DNA from: Isobaculum melis
GTDB lineage: Bacteria; Bacillota; Bacilli; Lactobacillales; Carnobacteriaceae
Assembly: GCF_900111355.1 (NCBI RefSeq)
Contig: NZ_FOHA01000003.1
Location: 62,001-126,000 of the forward strand
Direction of reading: 5' to 3'
Length of the DNA stretch: 64,000 nt
Part shown: piece after piece, positions 36,037 to 47,401 of the stretch
Layout of the letters: every line of letters starts with the position of its first letter
Position numbering within the stretch: the stretch's first letter is position 1
The notes under the pieces: model-generated
Told to the model about the DNA's origin: nothing
The model's input: only the letters and a program-made list of their open reading frames with translations
Database searches by the model: none
Program-made: the position numbers and the translations under genes

Positions 36037-36906
36037 TTGCTAAATAGTATTTTTTCACAACCTAAAAAAAAGAAATATGTCACAATACCCCATACCAAAA
36101 CAGAGAAAGACATACCTGATGGCTTGATGATGCGCTGTGACGCATGTCAATCCTCGTTTTTCACAACAGAATGTGAACAGAACATGATGGTTTGTCCAAA
36201 CTGTGGATTTCATTTTCCAATTGGGGCATGGCAACGCATTAAATGGTTAGTTGATGCGCACTCATTCGAGGAGAGAGCGGAGCAATTAACAACTGTTAAT
36301 CCATTATCTTTCCCAGATTATGAAGAAAAAATTCGTCAAGATATGGGAAAAACAGGCTTAAAAGAAGCTGTGGTTATGGGAACAGCAAAAATTGAAGATT
36401 TACCATGTGTAGTGTCCATCATGGATTGTAACTTTCGAATGGGAAGTATGGGATCTGTTGTTGGAGAAAAAATTACACAAGGCGCTGAACTTGCAAAAGA
36501 GCTAAAGATTCCGTATATTGTGTTTACTGCTTCCGGTGGTGCGCGTATGCAAGAAGGAATGCTCAGCTTGATGCAAATGGCCAAAACAGCTGCAGCATTT
36601 GAAGCTTTACATGAAGCAGGCATTTTAAGTATGATTGTGATGACCAATCCGACAACTGGAGGTGTTTCTGCGAGCTTTGCAACATTAGGAGATATTCTCA
36701 TAGCAGAACCAGGTGCATTAATTGGTTTTGCAGGCCGTCGTGTGATTGAGCAAACGGTGAGAGAAGAATTACCAGAAAACTTTCAAACCTCAGAATTTTT
36801 AATGGAGCATGGACAACTAGATGCCATTGTGGCAAGAACCTCATTACCGAGATATATCGGTAAAATGTTACGTTTCCATCATCAAGGAGGAGCAGAGCAT
36901 GTCTGA
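36037..36906 (+). CDS. accD: Acetyl-CoA carboxylase carboxyltransferase subunit beta
   Basis: A 289-residue subunit that with AccA transfers carboxyl from biotin to acetyl-CoA. An N-terminal zinc ribbon (CDACQSSF near residue 35 and CPNCGFHF near 53, four cysteines) is followed by the crotonase-like domain with [21 protein letters not shown] near 165 and [16 protein letters not shown] near 205. The start is TTG at 36037 with GGAGG 9 bases upstream. TGATAAAAT at about 35958 is a possible extended -10. The end overlaps accA by 8 bases. Confidence 0.94.
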   Translation: MLNSIFSQPKKKKYVTIPHTKTEKDIPDGLMMRCDACQSSFFTTECEQNMMVCPNCGFHFPIGAWQRIKWLVDAHSFEERAEQLTTVNPLSFPDYEEKIRQDMGKTGLKEAVVMGTAKIEDLPCVVSIMDCNFRMGSMGSVVGEKITQGAELAKELKIPYIVFTASGGARMQEGMLSLMQMAKTAAAFEALHEAGILSMIVMTNPTTGGVSASFATLGDILIAEPGALIGFAGRRVIEQTVREELPENFQTSEFLMEHGQLDAIVARTSLPRYIGKMLRFHHQGGAEHV

Positions 36907-37846
36907 AACACTAGATAAGATGTTAAAAAGCTTAAGGGATCAATTGGAAGATTTACGTACTTTGCCAAAGGAAAATCGTCCTGAATTGCAAGATGAGGTG
37001 GTTCGGATTGAAGAACAACTTGTTCAGCTTGAAAAGACGGTTTACAAATCCTTAGATGCATGGGAGACTTTCCAATTAGCTAGAAAACAAGATCGACCAA
37101 CGACCCTAGATTATATTCCTTTTATTTTTGATGAATTCACTTTGTTACAAGGGGACCGTCATTACGGGGAAGACAGTGCCATTATTGGTGGCTTGGCTTT
37201 CTTTGAAGGTCAACCTGTAACCGTTATTGGACATCAAAGAGGTCGTGATACAAAAGAAAATATTGAACGAAATTTTGGGATGCCGCATCCTGAAGGCTTT
37301 AGAAAAGCCCTAAGATTAATGCAGCAAGCTAATAAATTTAAACGTCCAATTATTACTTTTGTAGATACAAAGGGAGCCTATCCAGGAGCGGCTGCTGAAA
37401 GGCGCAATCAAAGTGAAGCCATTTCTAAAAATATTTTTGAGATGTTTGGATTTACCGTACCAATTATCACTGTGGTGATTGGTGAAGGTGGAAGTGGTGG
37501 TGCATTAGCCCTAAGTGTTGCCAATCGTTTACTAATGCTTGAGCATGCGGTTTATTCTGTGATTTCTCCAGAAGGTGCTGCATCTATTCTTTGGAAAGAT
37601 GCTGGCAAATCAAAAGAAGCAGCAGAAAGTATGAAAATTACGGCAAAAGATTTATACCAATTGGACATTATTGATGAGGTCATTCCGGAAGTTTTAGGAG
37701 GCGCACATCAAGATACAGAGCATCAAGCCATTATGATTAAAAATCATTTATCTCAACAGCTAAAAGAGCTATCCAAGCTATCTTTTGAGGAATTAAAAGA
37801 AGATCGTTATAAAAAATATAGACAAATTGGTACTTTTGGGCAATAA
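36899..37846 (+). CDS. accA: Acetyl-CoA carboxylase carboxyltransferase subunit alpha
   Basis: A 315-residue partner of AccD in malonyl-CoA formation. It has the N-terminal helical region, then [21 protein letters not shown] near residue 78, [23 protein letters not shown] near 110, [14 protein letters not shown] near 155 and [16 protein letters not shown] near 195. The ATG at 36899 follows AAGGAGG and lies within the end of accD, so translation is coupled. accBC and the rest of the fab genes are elsewhere. Confidence 0.95.
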   Translation: MSETLDKMLKSLRDQLEDLRTLPKENRPELQDEVVRIEEQLVQLEKTVYKSLDAWETFQLARKQDRPTTLDYIPFIFDEFTLLQGDRHYGEDSAIIGGLAFFEGQPVTVIGHQRGRDTKENIERNFGMPHPEGFRKALRLMQQANKFKRPIITFVDTKGAYPGAAAERRNQSEAISKNIFEMFGFTVPIITVVIGEGGSGGALALSVANRLLMLEHAVYSVISPEGAASILWKDAGKSKEAAESMKITAKDLYQLDIIDEVIPEVLGGAHQDTEHQAIMIKNHLSQQLKELSKLSFEELKEDRYKKYRQIGTFGQ

Positions 37847-37905
37847 TAGAGGATGTCAAATGTAGTAGGCAAAGCTTTTTTTTGAAAATGACAAAAGGTT
37901 TTCAT

Positions 37906-37927
37906 AATATAGGAGTTCTCCTATATT
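37906..37927. promoter_or_regulatory. Perfect 10-bp inverted repeat upstream of pfkA
   Basis: AATATAGGAG-TT-CTCCTATATT lies 35 bases before the pfkA start. It could be an operator, or an RNA hairpin in the leader; there is no T run, so it is not a simple terminator. Confidence 0.45.
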
Positions 37928-37949
37928 TAAAAATATAAAACATGCATGA

Positions 37950-38924
<975 letters not shown>

Positions 38925-38995
38925 GTCGTTTTTAAAATAAGGATTCAAAGGTATAAAAATAGATTGAACTAAAGTTTAGGGAGAGATAATTGGAT

Positions 38996-40753
38996 ATGAA
39001 AAAAACAAAAATTGTTTGTACCATCGGACCAGCAAGTGAAACAGTTGAAAAACTGGTTAACTTAATTGAAGCAGGAATGAACGTTGCACGCTTAAACTTC
39101 TCACATGGAGATTTTGAAGAGCATGGTGCGCGTATTAAAAATATTCGTGAAGCTTCAGCAATCACTGGTAAAATGGTAGCCATTCTTTTAGATACTAAAG
39201 GACCTGAAATTCGTACCAACAATATGAAAGATGGTATTGTTGAATTAACAACAGATGATGTTGTACGTATCAGCATGACTGAAGTAGAAGGAACAAAAGA
39301 AAAATTCTCTGTCACTTACCCAGATTTAATCAATGATGTTCAACCAGGAACGCACATTTTACTAGATGATGGTTTAATTGACTTAGTTGTAACGGATCTT
39401 GACCATGCAAATGGCGAAATCGTTACAGTTGTTAAAAACTCAGGCATCTTGAAAAATAAAAAAGGTGTAAACGTACCAAATGTATCCATTAACTTACCAG
39501 GGATTACAGAAAAAGATGCAGCTGATATCCGTTTTGGGATTGAACAAGGTGTTGACTATATTGCGCCAAGCTTTGTCCGTCGTGCAAGCGATGTGTTAGA
39601 AGTTACCAAAATTTTAGAAGAAAACAATGCGACTCATATCCAATTGATTCCTAAAATCGAAAACCAAGAAGGCGTTGATAAAATTGACGAAATCTTGAAA
39701 GTATCTGACGGTTTAATGGTTGCTCGTGGAGATTTAGGTGTTGAAATTCCAACACAAGATGTTCCGATTGTACAAAAAGCTTTAATCCGTAAATGTAATG
39801 CATTAGGTAAACCAGTGATTACTGCAACACAAATGCTTGATTCTATGCAAAAAAATCCTCGTCCAACACGTGCTGAAGCAAGTGACGTAGCGAACGCGAT
39901 TTTTGATGGAACAGATGCGATTATGCTTTCAGGAGAAACTGCTGCTGGAGATTATCCAGTTGAAGCCGTTCAAACAATGACAAGCATTGCATTACGTACT
40001 GAAGAAGCATTAGTTAACCAAGATTCATTCACATTAAAAGCTTATAAAGATACAGATATGACAGAAGCTATTGGTCAATCAGTTGGTCATACAGCCCGTA
40101 ACTTAGGAATTCAAACAATTGTTGCAGCGACTGAATCTGGTCATACAGCCCGTATGATTTCTAAATATCGTCCTAAATCTCATATTGTCGCTATCACATT
40201 TAGTGAACAACAAATGAGAGGGTTAGCATTATCATGGGGGGTTTACCCACAAGTTGCTGAAAAACCAGCATCAACAGATGATATGTTTAACTTAGCAACA
40301 CGTGTTTCACAAGAATCAGGTTTTGCTAAAGAAGGCGATTTAATCATTATTACTGCTGGTGTTCCAGTTGGTGAGCGTGGTACAACAAACTTAATGAAGA
40401 TCCAATTAATTGGTTCAAAAGCAGCAAGCGGTCATGGTATTGGCGGAAAATCTGTTGTTGGTAAAGCAGTCATTGCAAACAATGCTTCTGAAGCAAATGC
40501 TAAAATGACAGAAGGTAGTATCTTAGTTGTGAAAACAACAGATAAAGACTACTTGCCAGCGATTGAAAAAGCTTCAGCATTAGTAGTTGAAGAAGGTGGC
40601 TTAACTTCTCATGCTGCTGTTGTCGGTATTGCAATGGGGATTCCTGTTGTTGTTGGTGTTGACAATGCCACAACTGCTTTGGCTCATGATGAGTTGATTA
40701 CTGTAGATTCTCGTCGTGGTGTGGTTTATCATGGTGCAACTACTGCCATTTAA
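38996..40753 (+). CDS. pyk: Pyruvate kinase
   Basis: A 585-residue glycolytic enzyme converting PEP and ADP to pyruvate and [19 protein letters not shown] at the N-terminus, [10 protein letters not shown] near residue 33, the catalytic [11 protein letters not shown] near 218 and [10 protein letters not shown] near 241 are diagnostic. The last 110 residues are an extra PEP-utiliser phosphohistidine-like domain ([20 protein letters not shown]), as in Bacillus Pyk. The start is uncertain between TTG 38990 and ATG 38996; the ATG gives the usual MKKTKIVC start. A terminator follows. Confidence 0.95.
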   Translation: MKKTKIVCTIGPASETVEKLVNLIEAGMNVARLNFSHGDFEEHGARIKNIREASAITGKMVAILLDTKGPEIRTNNMKDGIVELTTDDVVRISMTEVEGTKEKFSVTYPDLINDVQPGTHILLDDGLIDLVVTDLDHANGEIVTVVKNSGILKNKKGVNVPNVSINLPGITEKDAADIRFGIEQGVDYIAPSFVRRASDVLEVTKILEENNATHIQLIPKIENQEGVDKIDEILKVSDGLMVARGDLGVEIPTQDVPIVQKALIRKCNALGKPVITATQMLDSMQKNPRPTRAEASDVANAIFDGTDAIMLSGETAAGDYPVEAVQTMTSIALRTEEALVNQDSFTLKAYKDTDMTEAIGQSVGHTARNLGIQTIVAATESGHTARMISKYRPKSHIVAITFSEQQMRGLALSWGVYPQVAEKPASTDDMFNLATRVSQESGFAKEGDLIIITAGVPVGERGTTNLMKIQLIGSKAASGHGIGGKSVVGKAVIANNASEANAKMTEGSILVVKTTDKDYLPAIEKASALVVEEGGLTSHAAVVGIAMGIPVVVGVDNATTALAHDELITVDSRRGVVYHGATTAI

Positions 40754-40770
40754 TTAAAAATAAAAATTGC

Positions 40771-40802
40771 TCCCACTTTCTATTTTAGAGAGTGGGATTT
40801 TT
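40771..40802 (+). terminator. Terminator after pyk
   Basis: TCCCACTTTC pairs with GAGAGTGGGA (one wobble), followed by T5. Confidence 0.85.
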
Positions 40803-40820
40803 ATGAAATGAGGGAGATAA

Positions 40821-41279
40821 ATGGAAAGCTGGTTATTTTTATTACTTATTTTAGCAGTAGGTCTGATTGCTAAAAATACTTCATTAATTATTGCAACAGC
40901 TGCAGTGCTAGCGTTAAAGGCAGTGCCACAAGCATCAAAGCTTTTTCCAATGATCCAGTCTAAAGGGATAAATTGGGGTGTAACAATTATTACAGTGGCG
41001 ATTTTAATTCCAATTGCAACAGAGCAAATTGGTTTTAAAGAGCTATTATCTGCTTTTAAATCACCAGTTGGATGGGTTGCGATTATCTGTGGTGTAGGTG
41101 TGTCTTTACTATCTAGTAGAGGTGTTGGGTTGTTAGCAGGTAGTCCAGAAGTGACTGTTGCATTGGTTTTTGGCACAATTTTAGGTGTCGTATTATTAAA
41201 GGGAGTAGCAGCAGGACCTGTAATTGCTGCTGGGATGACTTATTGTATCATGGAGCTATTTTCATTTGCGATGAAGTAA
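40821..41279 (+). CDS. ytwI: DUF441 (UPF0756) membrane protein
   Basis: A 152-residue hydrophobic protein with about four membrane helices. [22 protein letters not shown] at the start and [38 protein letters not shown] near residue 92 fit DUF441, exemplified by YtwI. GAGGGAG precedes the ATG. It is just downstream of pyk but separated by a terminator. Function unknown. Confidence 0.83.
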   Translation: MESWLFLLLILAVGLIAKNTSLIIATAAVLALKAVPQASKLFPMIQSKGINWGVTIITVAILIPIATEQIGFKELLSAFKSPVGWVAIICGVGVSLLSSRGVGLLAGSPEVTVALVFGTILGVVLLKGVAAGPVIAAGMTYCIMELFSFAMK

Positions 41280-41401
41280 GAATAGGACTTCATTAAATAT
41301 TAAAAGCTACTTAGATATTTCAGCGTAAAATGAATAATTCTTTTCACAAGAATGTTTCTGCGCTATAATGATGGAAGTGAGAAAAAAGCGGAGGTAAGAT
41401 G

Positions 41402-42274
41402 ATGAACGAGTCTTTAGGACAGGTAATAACAGGTAAAGTAATTGATCAAAATGAGAAATCATTTTTTATACAAAAGGATGGTGTCACTTATCGACTAGAT
41501 AAAACACCTACAATGTCCACTTATGAAATGGGCGATGAAGTAGAAGGATTTGCGTATGTTGGTATGAATAAAGACTTTATGCTTACACAGGATATTCCAG
41601 CTGTTCAAGTTGGCCGCTATTCATGGGGGATTGTGACAGAATCTAGAAAAGATTTAGGGGTATTTGTGAACATTGGTTTACCAAAAGAAATTGTGGTTTC
41701 TTTAGATGATTTACCAACTGTGAAGCAATTATGGCCTAAAAAAGGAGATAAGCTCATGGTGGCTATTCGTGTAGATAGCAAAGACCGGATGTGGGGCACC
41801 TTAGCGGATGAAGAAATGTTTCATTCACTTGCAAGAAAAGGGGATGAAACCTTAAAAAATCAAAATATTTCTGGGGTTGCTTTTCGTTTAAAATTAATTG
41901 GTACCTATATTTTAACAGAAGACTATATGCTAGGCTTTATTCATCCTTCTGAACGCAAAGATGAACCAAGATTAGGAGAATTAGTTAATGGTCGCGTGAT
42001 TGGTGTCAGACCAGATGGTATCCTCAATGTATCTCTTATGCCAAGAGCATTTGAAGCGATTGATGATGATGCAGCGATGCTTTTAGCAATCTTAGAGCGA
42101 ACTAGAACTGGGAGTTTTCCTTATACAGATAAAAGTGATCCTGATGAAATTCGTGAACGCTTTGGGATTAGCAAAGGCCAATTTAAGCGCGCTTTAGGGA
42201 ATTTAATGAAGCAACGGATGATTGTTCAAGAAGATGGAGAAACCAAACTTGTCGTAAAACAAGATGAGGGATAA
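41402..42274 (+). CDS. cvfB: S1-domain RNA-binding protein CvfB
   Basis: A 290-residue protein of the CvfB/YitL family, which in Staphylococcus affects virulence gene expression. Several S1-type OB domains come first (about residues 1-210), including GRYSWGIVTESRKDLGVFVNIG and GELVNGRVIGVRPDGILNVSL. A C-terminal winged helix follows (SDPDEIRERFGISKGQFKRALGNLMKQ). A double ATG occurs at 41399; the second (41402) gives better spacing from GGAGGT. Its own promoter appears to be upstream. Confidence 0.87.
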   Translation: MNESLGQVITGKVIDQNEKSFFIQKDGVTYRLDKTPTMSTYEMGDEVEGFAYVGMNKDFMLTQDIPAVQVGRYSWGIVTESRKDLGVFVNIGLPKEIVVSLDDLPTVKQLWPKKGDKLMVAIRVDSKDRMWGTLADEEMFHSLARKGDETLKNQNISGVAFRLKLIGTYILTEDYMLGFIHPSERKDEPRLGELVNGRVIGVRPDGILNVSLMPRAFEAIDDDAAMLLAILERTRTGSFPYTDKSDPDEIRERFGISKGQFKRALGNLMKQRMIVQEDGETKLVVKQDEG

Positions 42275-42334
42275 AAGAACTCCTTGCATTTTTTTAGAGA
42301 TAGGAATAAACTGAACTTAAGTCAAAGTATCAGA

Positions 42335-42349
42335 TGAGAATAATTTAAA
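42335..42349. promoter_or_regulatory. Partial Fur-like box upstream of fur
   Basis: TGAGAATAATTTAAA has one perfect Fur-like arm (TGAGAAT) and a degraded second arm, next to the fur ribosome-binding site. Autoregulation is possible but weakly supported. Confidence 0.25.
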
Positions 42350-42361
42350 GGAGGATATCAG

Positions 42362-42814
42362 ATGAATGCTACATCTCCTTTAGCAGGTATAAAAGAACAG
42401 TTACACACAGCGGGGTATAAATTAACGCCACAACGTGAAGCAACCGTTTTAGTTTTAGTCGAAAATGAAAAAGAACATTTGAGTGCTGAAGAAATTTATA
42501 TGTGCGTAAAAGAAAAAAGTCCAGAAATTGGCTTAGCAACTGTTTATCGAACATTAGAATTGCTAACAGAATTACATGTTGTCAATAAAATTACCTTTAA
42601 TGATGGTTTAGCAAGATATGATGTCATTAAAGAAGGCGGCGGACATTTCCATCACCACTTATTATGTACATCTTGTGGGAATATTGAAGAAGTCCAAGAA
42701 GATTTATTAGAGGAAGTTGAACAAAAGATCGAAAATCAATTTCAATTTTTAATCCAAGACCATCGCTTAACTTTTCATGGCTTGTGTAAGGATTGTCAAA
42801 AAAAAGCAAACTAA
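42362..42814 (+). CDS. fur: Fur family ferric uptake regulator
   Basis: A 150-residue metal-responsive repressor. The winged helix is YKLTPQREATVLVLVENEKEHLS with LATVYRTLELL near residue 60. The metal region is GGGHFHHHLLCTSCGNIEE, and the C-terminal CKDCQ gives the second CxxC of the structural zinc site. The order fur-xerD-deoB-punA matches B. subtilis, favouring Fur over PerR or Zur, but these cannot be separated by sequence alone. AAAGGAGG precedes the ATG. It may bind the boxes at 2902 and 12291. Confidence 0.85.
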   Translation: MNATSPLAGIKEQLHTAGYKLTPQREATVLVLVENEKEHLSAEEIYMCVKEKSPEIGLATVYRTLELLTELHVVNKITFNDGLARYDVIKEGGGHFHHHLLCTSCGNIEEVQEDLLEEVEQKIENQFQFLIQDHRLTFHGLCKDCQKKAN

Positions 42815-42820
42815 CAATTT

Positions 42821-42859
42821 AAAGGAGCTCCCGATACATTGCTATCGTAGTTCCTTTTT
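42821..42859 (+). terminator. Terminator after fur
   Basis: AAAGGAGCT pairs with AGTTCCTTT, with an inner CGATA/TATCG stem, followed by T residues. Confidence 0.8.
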
Positions 42860-42891
42860 ATTTTTGAATCAGATGAAAGGGTGTGCAAAAA

Positions 42892-43782
42892 ATGAAGGAT
42901 GAGATACAAGATTATTTACATTTTTTATCCATTGAACGTGGCTTATCTAAGAATACCATTGAAAGCTATCAGCGTGATTTATTGCACTACCTGGCTTTTT
43001 TAGAAGAAAACCAGATTGATCATTGGGACAAGGTGGATCGTTATTTAGTCCTGAACTTTTTGCAACAACTAAAAGAAGAAGGAAAATCAACTGGCACCAT
43101 TACTAGACATATTTCAAGCTTACGTAAATTACATCAATATTTATGCCAAGAAAGAAAAGCAGCAACTGATCCAATGCAATTTATTGATACACCTAAAAAA
43201 GAACAAACACTACCAAAGGTTCTTTCAATGAAAGAGGTTGAAACACTCATTGAATCCTCTAATACAGGGGATGATTTAGGTTTGCGTGACCGTGCGATGA
43301 TTGAAGTAATGTATGCAACTGGTTTGCGAGTATCTGAAGTGATTAACCTAAAAATGACGGATCTTCATTTGGAATTAGGACTGTTACAAACACTTGGTAA
43401 AGGTGATAAAGAACGAATTGTTCCTTTAGGAGATACAGCGATTCATTGGATTGAAAAATATTTAAACTTATCTAGAACCCATCTTGAAAAAAGTGGCAAG
43501 CCTTCTCCTTATTTATTTTTAAACCATCATGGTAGAGGCTTAACCAGACAAGGTGTTTGGAAGCTGATTAAAAAAATGGTCAAGGAAGCTGGGATTGAAA
43601 AGGAAGTCACACCACATACCTTGCGTCATTCCTTTGCCACGCATTTACTCGAAAACGGTGCAGACTTAAGAATCGTTCAAGAGCTATTAGGACATTCGGA
43701 TATTAGCACCACACAAATTTATACCCATATTACCAAGCAACGCATGACAACTGTATACAAAACCTATCATCCTAGAGCTTAG
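42892..43782 (+). CDS. xerD: Site-specific tyrosine recombinase XerD
   Basis: A 296-residue recombinase that with XerC resolves chromosome dimers at dif. The SAM-like N-terminal core-binding domain (YLHFLSIERGLSKNTIESYQRD) is followed by catalytic residues: Arg in YATGLRVSEV near residue 145, then HTLRHSFATHLLENGADLRIVQELLGHS near 240, and the nucleophile Tyr in TTQIYTHI. The ATG at 42892 follows AAAGGG at good spacing; a GTG three codons earlier is too close. Context (fur-xerD-deoB) argues for a housekeeping role rather than a mobile-element integrase. Confidence 0.92.
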   Translation: MKDEIQDYLHFLSIERGLSKNTIESYQRDLLHYLAFLEENQIDHWDKVDRYLVLNFLQQLKEEGKSTGTITRHISSLRKLHQYLCQERKAATDPMQFIDTPKKEQTLPKVLSMKEVETLIESSNTGDDLGLRDRAMIEVMYATGLRVSEVINLKMTDLHLELGLLQTLGKGDKERIVPLGDTAIHWIEKYLNLSRTHLEKSGKPSPYLFLNHHGRGLTRQGVWKLIKKMVKEAGIEKEVTPHTLRHSFATHLLENGADLRIVQELLGHSDISTTQIYTHITKQRMTTVYKTYHPRA

Positions 43783-43845
43783 AATAGCTTTATTGATGAA
43801 AAGTTTATATAATAGAAGTGGACAATAAAAGAGGAGTGGATGAAG

Positions 43846-45015
43846 ATGACATTTAACCGTATACATTTAATCGTGATGGATTCTGTAGGAATTGGTGAAG
43901 CAGCAGATGCCGCAAAATTTGGAGATGTTGGGAGCCATACACTAGGTCATATTGCTGAAGAAGTTGGTTTACATGTACCTCATATGGAAGCTCTAGGTTT
44001 AGGGGATATTGAACCTTTAAAAGGTGTGAAAGCGATTCAGCCTGAAAAAGGCTATGAAACAAAATTAGAAGAAGTCTCAGTCGGAAAAGATACCATGACA
44101 GGTCATTGGGAAATGATGGGCTTAAATATTCAAACCCCATTTAGAGTCTTTCCAAATGGCTTTCCAGATGCACTCCTAGAACAAATAGAAGCATTTTCTG
44201 GTCGTAAAATTGTTGGGAATAAACCAGCAAGTGGCACAGGAATTATTGATGAATACGGTGAACATCAAATGGAGACAGGCGATTTGATTATTTATACTTC
44301 TGCTGATCCAGTATTACAAATTGCGGCTCATGAGGAAATCATTCCTTTGGAAGAGCTTTATCGTATTTGCCAGTATGTTAGAGATATTACGAAAGATGAT
44401 CCATATATGATTGGTCGAATTATTGCACGTCCATATTTAGGAACACCAGGTAACTTTACAAGAACAAGTAACCGTCATGATTATGCTTTAGACCCTTTTG
44501 GTAAAACCGTTTTAAATCATCTAAAAGATGGTGGAAAAGATGTGATTGCTATTGGTAAAATCAATGATATTTATAATGGTGAAGGCCCAACAGAAGCGAT
44601 TCGTACGAAGAGCAATATGGATGGTGTTGATCAATTATTAAACGTGATGAAAAAAGATTTTAATGGCTTAAGCTTCTTAAACTTAGTTGATTTTGATGCA
44701 CTATTTGGTCATCGTCGTGATGTTGCTGGTTATGGAAAGGCAATTGATGATTTTGATGCACGATTACCTGAAATCTTTGCTGCAATGCAGGAAGATGATT
44801 TACTACTCATTACAGCTGATCACGGAAATGACCCTACTTTCCCAGGAACAGATCATACAAGAGAATATGTGCCTTTACTTGCTTATTCACCAAAAATGAC
44901 AGCGGGTGGCAAACTACCTCAAGGTCATTTTGCAGATATTGGTGCAACCATTGCAGATAATTTCAAAGTAGCAGATACAGGATTTGGCCAAAGCTTTTTA
45001 AGTTTATTAAAATAA
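43846..45015 (+). CDS. deoB: Phosphopentomutase
   Basis: A 389-residue alkaline-phosphatase-fold enzyme interconverting ribose/deoxyribose 1- and 5-phosphates in nucleoside salvage. [15 protein letters not shown] near residue 7 holds metal ligands, [13 protein letters not shown] near 86 the phosphothreonine site, and [22 protein letters not shown] near 325 the other metal ligands. The ATG at 43846 is 9 bases from GAGGAG; an ATG at 43840 is too close. A likely -10 TATAAT lies at 43808. It is followed by punA 21 bases later. Confidence 0.94.
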   Translation: MTFNRIHLIVMDSVGIGEAADAAKFGDVGSHTLGHIAEEVGLHVPHMEALGLGDIEPLKGVKAIQPEKGYETKLEEVSVGKDTMTGHWEMMGLNIQTPFRVFPNGFPDALLEQIEAFSGRKIVGNKPASGTGIIDEYGEHQMETGDLIIYTSADPVLQIAAHEEIIPLEELYRICQYVRDITKDDPYMIGRIIARPYLGTPGNFTRTSNRHDYALDPFGKTVLNHLKDGGKDVIAIGKINDIYNGEGPTEAIRTKSNMDGVDQLLNVMKKDFNGLSFLNLVDFDALFGHRRDVAGYGKAIDDFDARLPEIFAAMQEDDLLLITADHGNDPTFPGTDHTREYVPLLAYSPKMTAGGKLPQGHFADIGATIADNFKVADTGFGQSFLSLLK

Positions 45016-45036
45016 GAACAGTTAAAGGAGAATAAC

Positions 45037-45855
45037 ATGACTACGTTACAAGAAAAAATTCAATTAGCGACAACATTTTTGCAAAATAAAGGTGTCAAGG
45101 ATGTTGAGTTTGGTTTGATTTTAGGCTCAGGACTTGGTGAATTAGGAGATGAAGTGGAGGATGCGATTGCGATTCCTTATGCTGAGATTCCTCATTTCCC
45201 TGTGTCAACAGTTGAAGGGCATGCTGGACAATTGGTGTATGGTAAATTATCAGGCCGTCCAGTCTTAGCGATGCAAGGACGCTTTCATTATTATGAAGGC
45301 TATTCTTTAGAAGATGTGACTTTTCCAGTGCGAGTGATGAAAGCCATTGGTTGTCATTCAGTCATTGTTACAAATGCTGCCGGTGGTGTGAATGAAGCCT
45401 TTACACCAGGGGACTTGATGCTGATTACAGATCAAATCAATTATACTGGTGTTAATCCATTGATTGGACCAAATGATGCAGCTATGGGACCGCGTTTTGC
45501 TGATATGAGTCATGCCTATGATCTTGATTATTTAACAACAGCTAGAGAAGTGGCTGTTTCATTAAACCTTGCTTTAAAAGAAGGTGTTTATATGGGCTTT
45601 TCAGGACCAACTTATGAGACGCCAGCGGAAATTAAAATGGTGCGTCTAGTTGGTGGCGATGCAGTTGGAATGTCAACTGTACCAGAAGTGATTGTTGCTA
45701 ATCATGCTGGCTTAAAAGTCTTAGGTATTTCATGTATTACCAACTTAGCAGCTGGCATGCAAGCCAATTTAAATCATGCGGAAGTAGTGGAAACAACGCA
45801 ACGTGTGAAAGAAACCTTTAAAACTTATTTGAAAGAAACGATTAAAGCTTTGTAA
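45037..45855 (+). CDS. punA: Purine nucleoside phosphorylase
   Basis: A 272-residue trimeric-type PNP cleaving (deoxy)guanosine and inosine to base and ribose 1-phosphate, feeding DeoB. GLILGSGLGELGDEV near residue 26 binds phosphate. QGRFHYYEGYSLEDVTFPVRV near 80 and TNAAGGVNEAFTPGDLMLI near 113 follow. SGPTYETPAEIKMVRLVGGDAVGMSTVPEVI near 190 lines the purine site. AAAGGAG precedes the ATG. It corresponds to pupG of B. subtilis. A terminator ends the operon. Confidence 0.94.
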   Translation: MTTLQEKIQLATTFLQNKGVKDVEFGLILGSGLGELGDEVEDAIAIPYAEIPHFPVSTVEGHAGQLVYGKLSGRPVLAMQGRFHYYEGYSLEDVTFPVRVMKAIGCHSVIVTNAAGGVNEAFTPGDLMLITDQINYTGVNPLIGPNDAAMGPRFADMSHAYDLDYLTTAREVAVSLNLALKEGVYMGFSGPTYETPAEIKMVRLVGGDAVGMSTVPEVIVANHAGLKVLGISCITNLAAGMQANLNHAEVVETTQRVKETFKTYLKETIKAL

Positions 45856-45871
45856 GCGATGAATATTAAAG

Positions 45872-45907
45872 AAAGGGAACCACTATTTTACTAGAGGTTC
45901 TCTTTTT
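45872..45907 (+). terminator. Terminator after punA
   Basis: AAAGGGAACC pairs with GGTTCTCTTT (one G-T), followed by further T residues. Confidence 0.82.
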
Positions 45908-45956
45908 ACTTATTAAATGTTAAAATGGGTGCAATATGACATGTATAGGTGGGAGA

Positions 45957-46016
45957 ATGATGTTAAAAAGAATCACTCGGACAACGGTAAATGATTTAGG
46001 ATGTTTGGCCTCATAA
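45957..46016 (+). CDS. Putative 19-residue leader peptide upstream of the MFS exporter
   Basis: ATGATG opens a 20-codon frame encoding MMLKRITRTTVNDLGCLAS, preceded by GTGGGA 3-8 bases upstream. A likely extended -10 (TGT TAAAAT at 45918-45926) lies after the punA terminator, so the frame sits within the MFS leader. A hairpin, AGCTAAAT (46035-46042) with ATTTAGCT (46053-46060), follows between it and the MFS ribosome-binding site. This layout recalls drug-inducible translational or transcriptional attenuators. It is short enough to be chance. Confidence 0.35.
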   Translation: MMLKRITRTTVNDLGCLAS

Positions 46017-46082
46017 TTTATTCCAATTCTATTTAGCTAAATGAGCTTGTTGATTTAGCTTTTAAATCAGGAGGAGTTAAGT

Positions 46083-47273
46083 TTGAAGAAAAACATCCGT
46101 AAAAATAGACCATCTTTATTATTATTGATTGTGCTTGTTGGATTCCCACAAATTAGTGAATCTATGTTTACCCCATCATTGCCAAATATTGGGCATTACT
46201 ATGAAGTGAGTAGTGGTGCAGCACAATTGACGATGAGTATCTACTTTGTTTCTTTTGCTTTAGGCGTCTTTTTTTGGGGGCTTATTTCAGATTTTATTGG
46301 ACGAAGAAAGGCTATGCTATATGGCTTAGTTGTTTATAGTCTGGGGAGTTTTATGTGTTTGGTAGCCTTTAATTTTGAGTGGTTACTGGCTGCACGCTTT
46401 ATTCAAGCTTTTGGTGCGAGCGCTGGCTCGATTATAAGTCAGACAATGATGCGAGAGAGCTTTGAGGGAAGTGAGCGTGCCAAACTATTTAGTAAAATTA
46501 GTGCAGTTTTAGCCTTCTCACCTGCGATTGGTCCTTTTATTGGTGGGATTGTGCAGGAATACTCAGAATTTAAAATGGTCTTTATCATTTTACTTTTAAT
46601 GGGTTTTGCAATTTGGTTTTATGGATTTCTAAAATTGCCAGAAACTTTAGTCGTGAGTGAACGCAAACGACAATCAATGTTAGTTACAACCATTGCATTA
46701 TTGGAAAATAGAAAAGCGTTGATTTATGGTCTGTTGATAGGTGGCATCAATGGCATGCTATTTAGTTATCATGCTGAAGCGCCTTATCTTTTTATTGAGC
46801 ATTTCAAAATGAGACCTTCTTATTTTGGCTTACTAGGAATCGTGATTGCACTCTCAAGTATTTTAGGTTCGTTGATTTCTAATCATTTACTTCGCAAAAA
46901 ATCTCCTGATAGTATTATCCCAATTGGTTTAATTGTCACAATTGTTGGGAGTAGTTTGCTGCTTTTGATTAGTCGTATGACAGGTTTTGATCAGGATACA
47001 CAGATGTTTTTCTTAGTTTGTTGTATTTTTCTTGTTTTTGTTGGAACAGGCATTACTTTACCTAACTGCTTAAGTCAGGGGCTTGCTGATTTTCAGTCTG
47101 TGATTGGGACTGCTGGAGGTATTTTTAGTCTAGGTTATTATTTAGTTGTGAGCTTATTAACTTATGGGATGAGTAGTCTGCATAATGGTAGCTTGTGGAT
47201 GATGCCACTTTATTTCTTAGGTATTAGCTGTGTGATGTTTATGCTAGATTTCTTATTTGTTCACAGAAAGTAG
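46083..47273 (+). CDS. MFS transporter, Bcr/CflA drug-efflux type
   Basis: A 396-residue 12-helix membrane protein. SMFTPSLPNIGHYYEVSSGAAQLTMSIYFVSFALG near residue 28 and the MFS loop LISDFIGRRKAML near 72 fit the Bcr/CflA group of drug:H+ antiporters. Motif C-like FSPAIGPFIGGIV is near residue 145. The start is TTG at 46083, 6 bases after GAGGAG. It is transcribed alone, between two terminators, with a long leader carrying a possible leader peptide. Substrate unknown. Confidence 0.85.
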   Translation: MKKNIRKNRPSLLLLIVLVGFPQISESMFTPSLPNIGHYYEVSSGAAQLTMSIYFVSFALGVFFWGLISDFIGRRKAMLYGLVVYSLGSFMCLVAFNFEWLLAARFIQAFGASAGSIISQTMMRESFEGSERAKLFSKISAVLAFSPAIGPFIGGIVQEYSEFKMVFIILLLMGFAIWFYGFLKLPETLVVSERKRQSMLVTTIALLENRKALIYGLLIGGINGMLFSYHAEAPYLFIEHFKMRPSYFGLLGIVIALSSILGSLISNHLLRKKSPDSIIPIGLIVTIVGSSLLLLISRMTGFDQDTQMFFLVCCIFLVFVGTGITLPNCLSQGLADFQSVIGTAGGIFSLGYYLVVSLLTYGMSSLHNGSLWMMPLYFLGISCVMFMLDFLFVHRK

Positions 47274-47281
47274 TCGATTAC

Positions 47282-47318
47282 AAAACAATGAGGCGGCTCA
47301 TTGTTTTGTTTTTTTTTA
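47282..47318 (+). terminator. Terminator after the MFS gene
   Basis: AAAACAATGAG pairs perfectly with CTCATTGTTTT, followed by a long T run. Confidence 0.9.
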
Positions 47319-47401
47319 CTAAAAAAATTGCTCAACATAGTCGATTATGTTACATTTGTAATGACTGATTTTAGATTAGAGGAAGATTGGAGGCATTTTA
47401 A

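Noticed and set aside
37885-37905. Catabolite-response element upstream of pfkA (TGAAAA and TTTTCA arms)
   Set aside because: The arms are 10 bases apart and lack the central CG of a cre site.
42892-43782. XerD as an integrase of a mobile element
   Set aside because: Neighbours are housekeeping genes in the usual fur-xerD-deoB order, and no attachment repeats or phage genes were seen.
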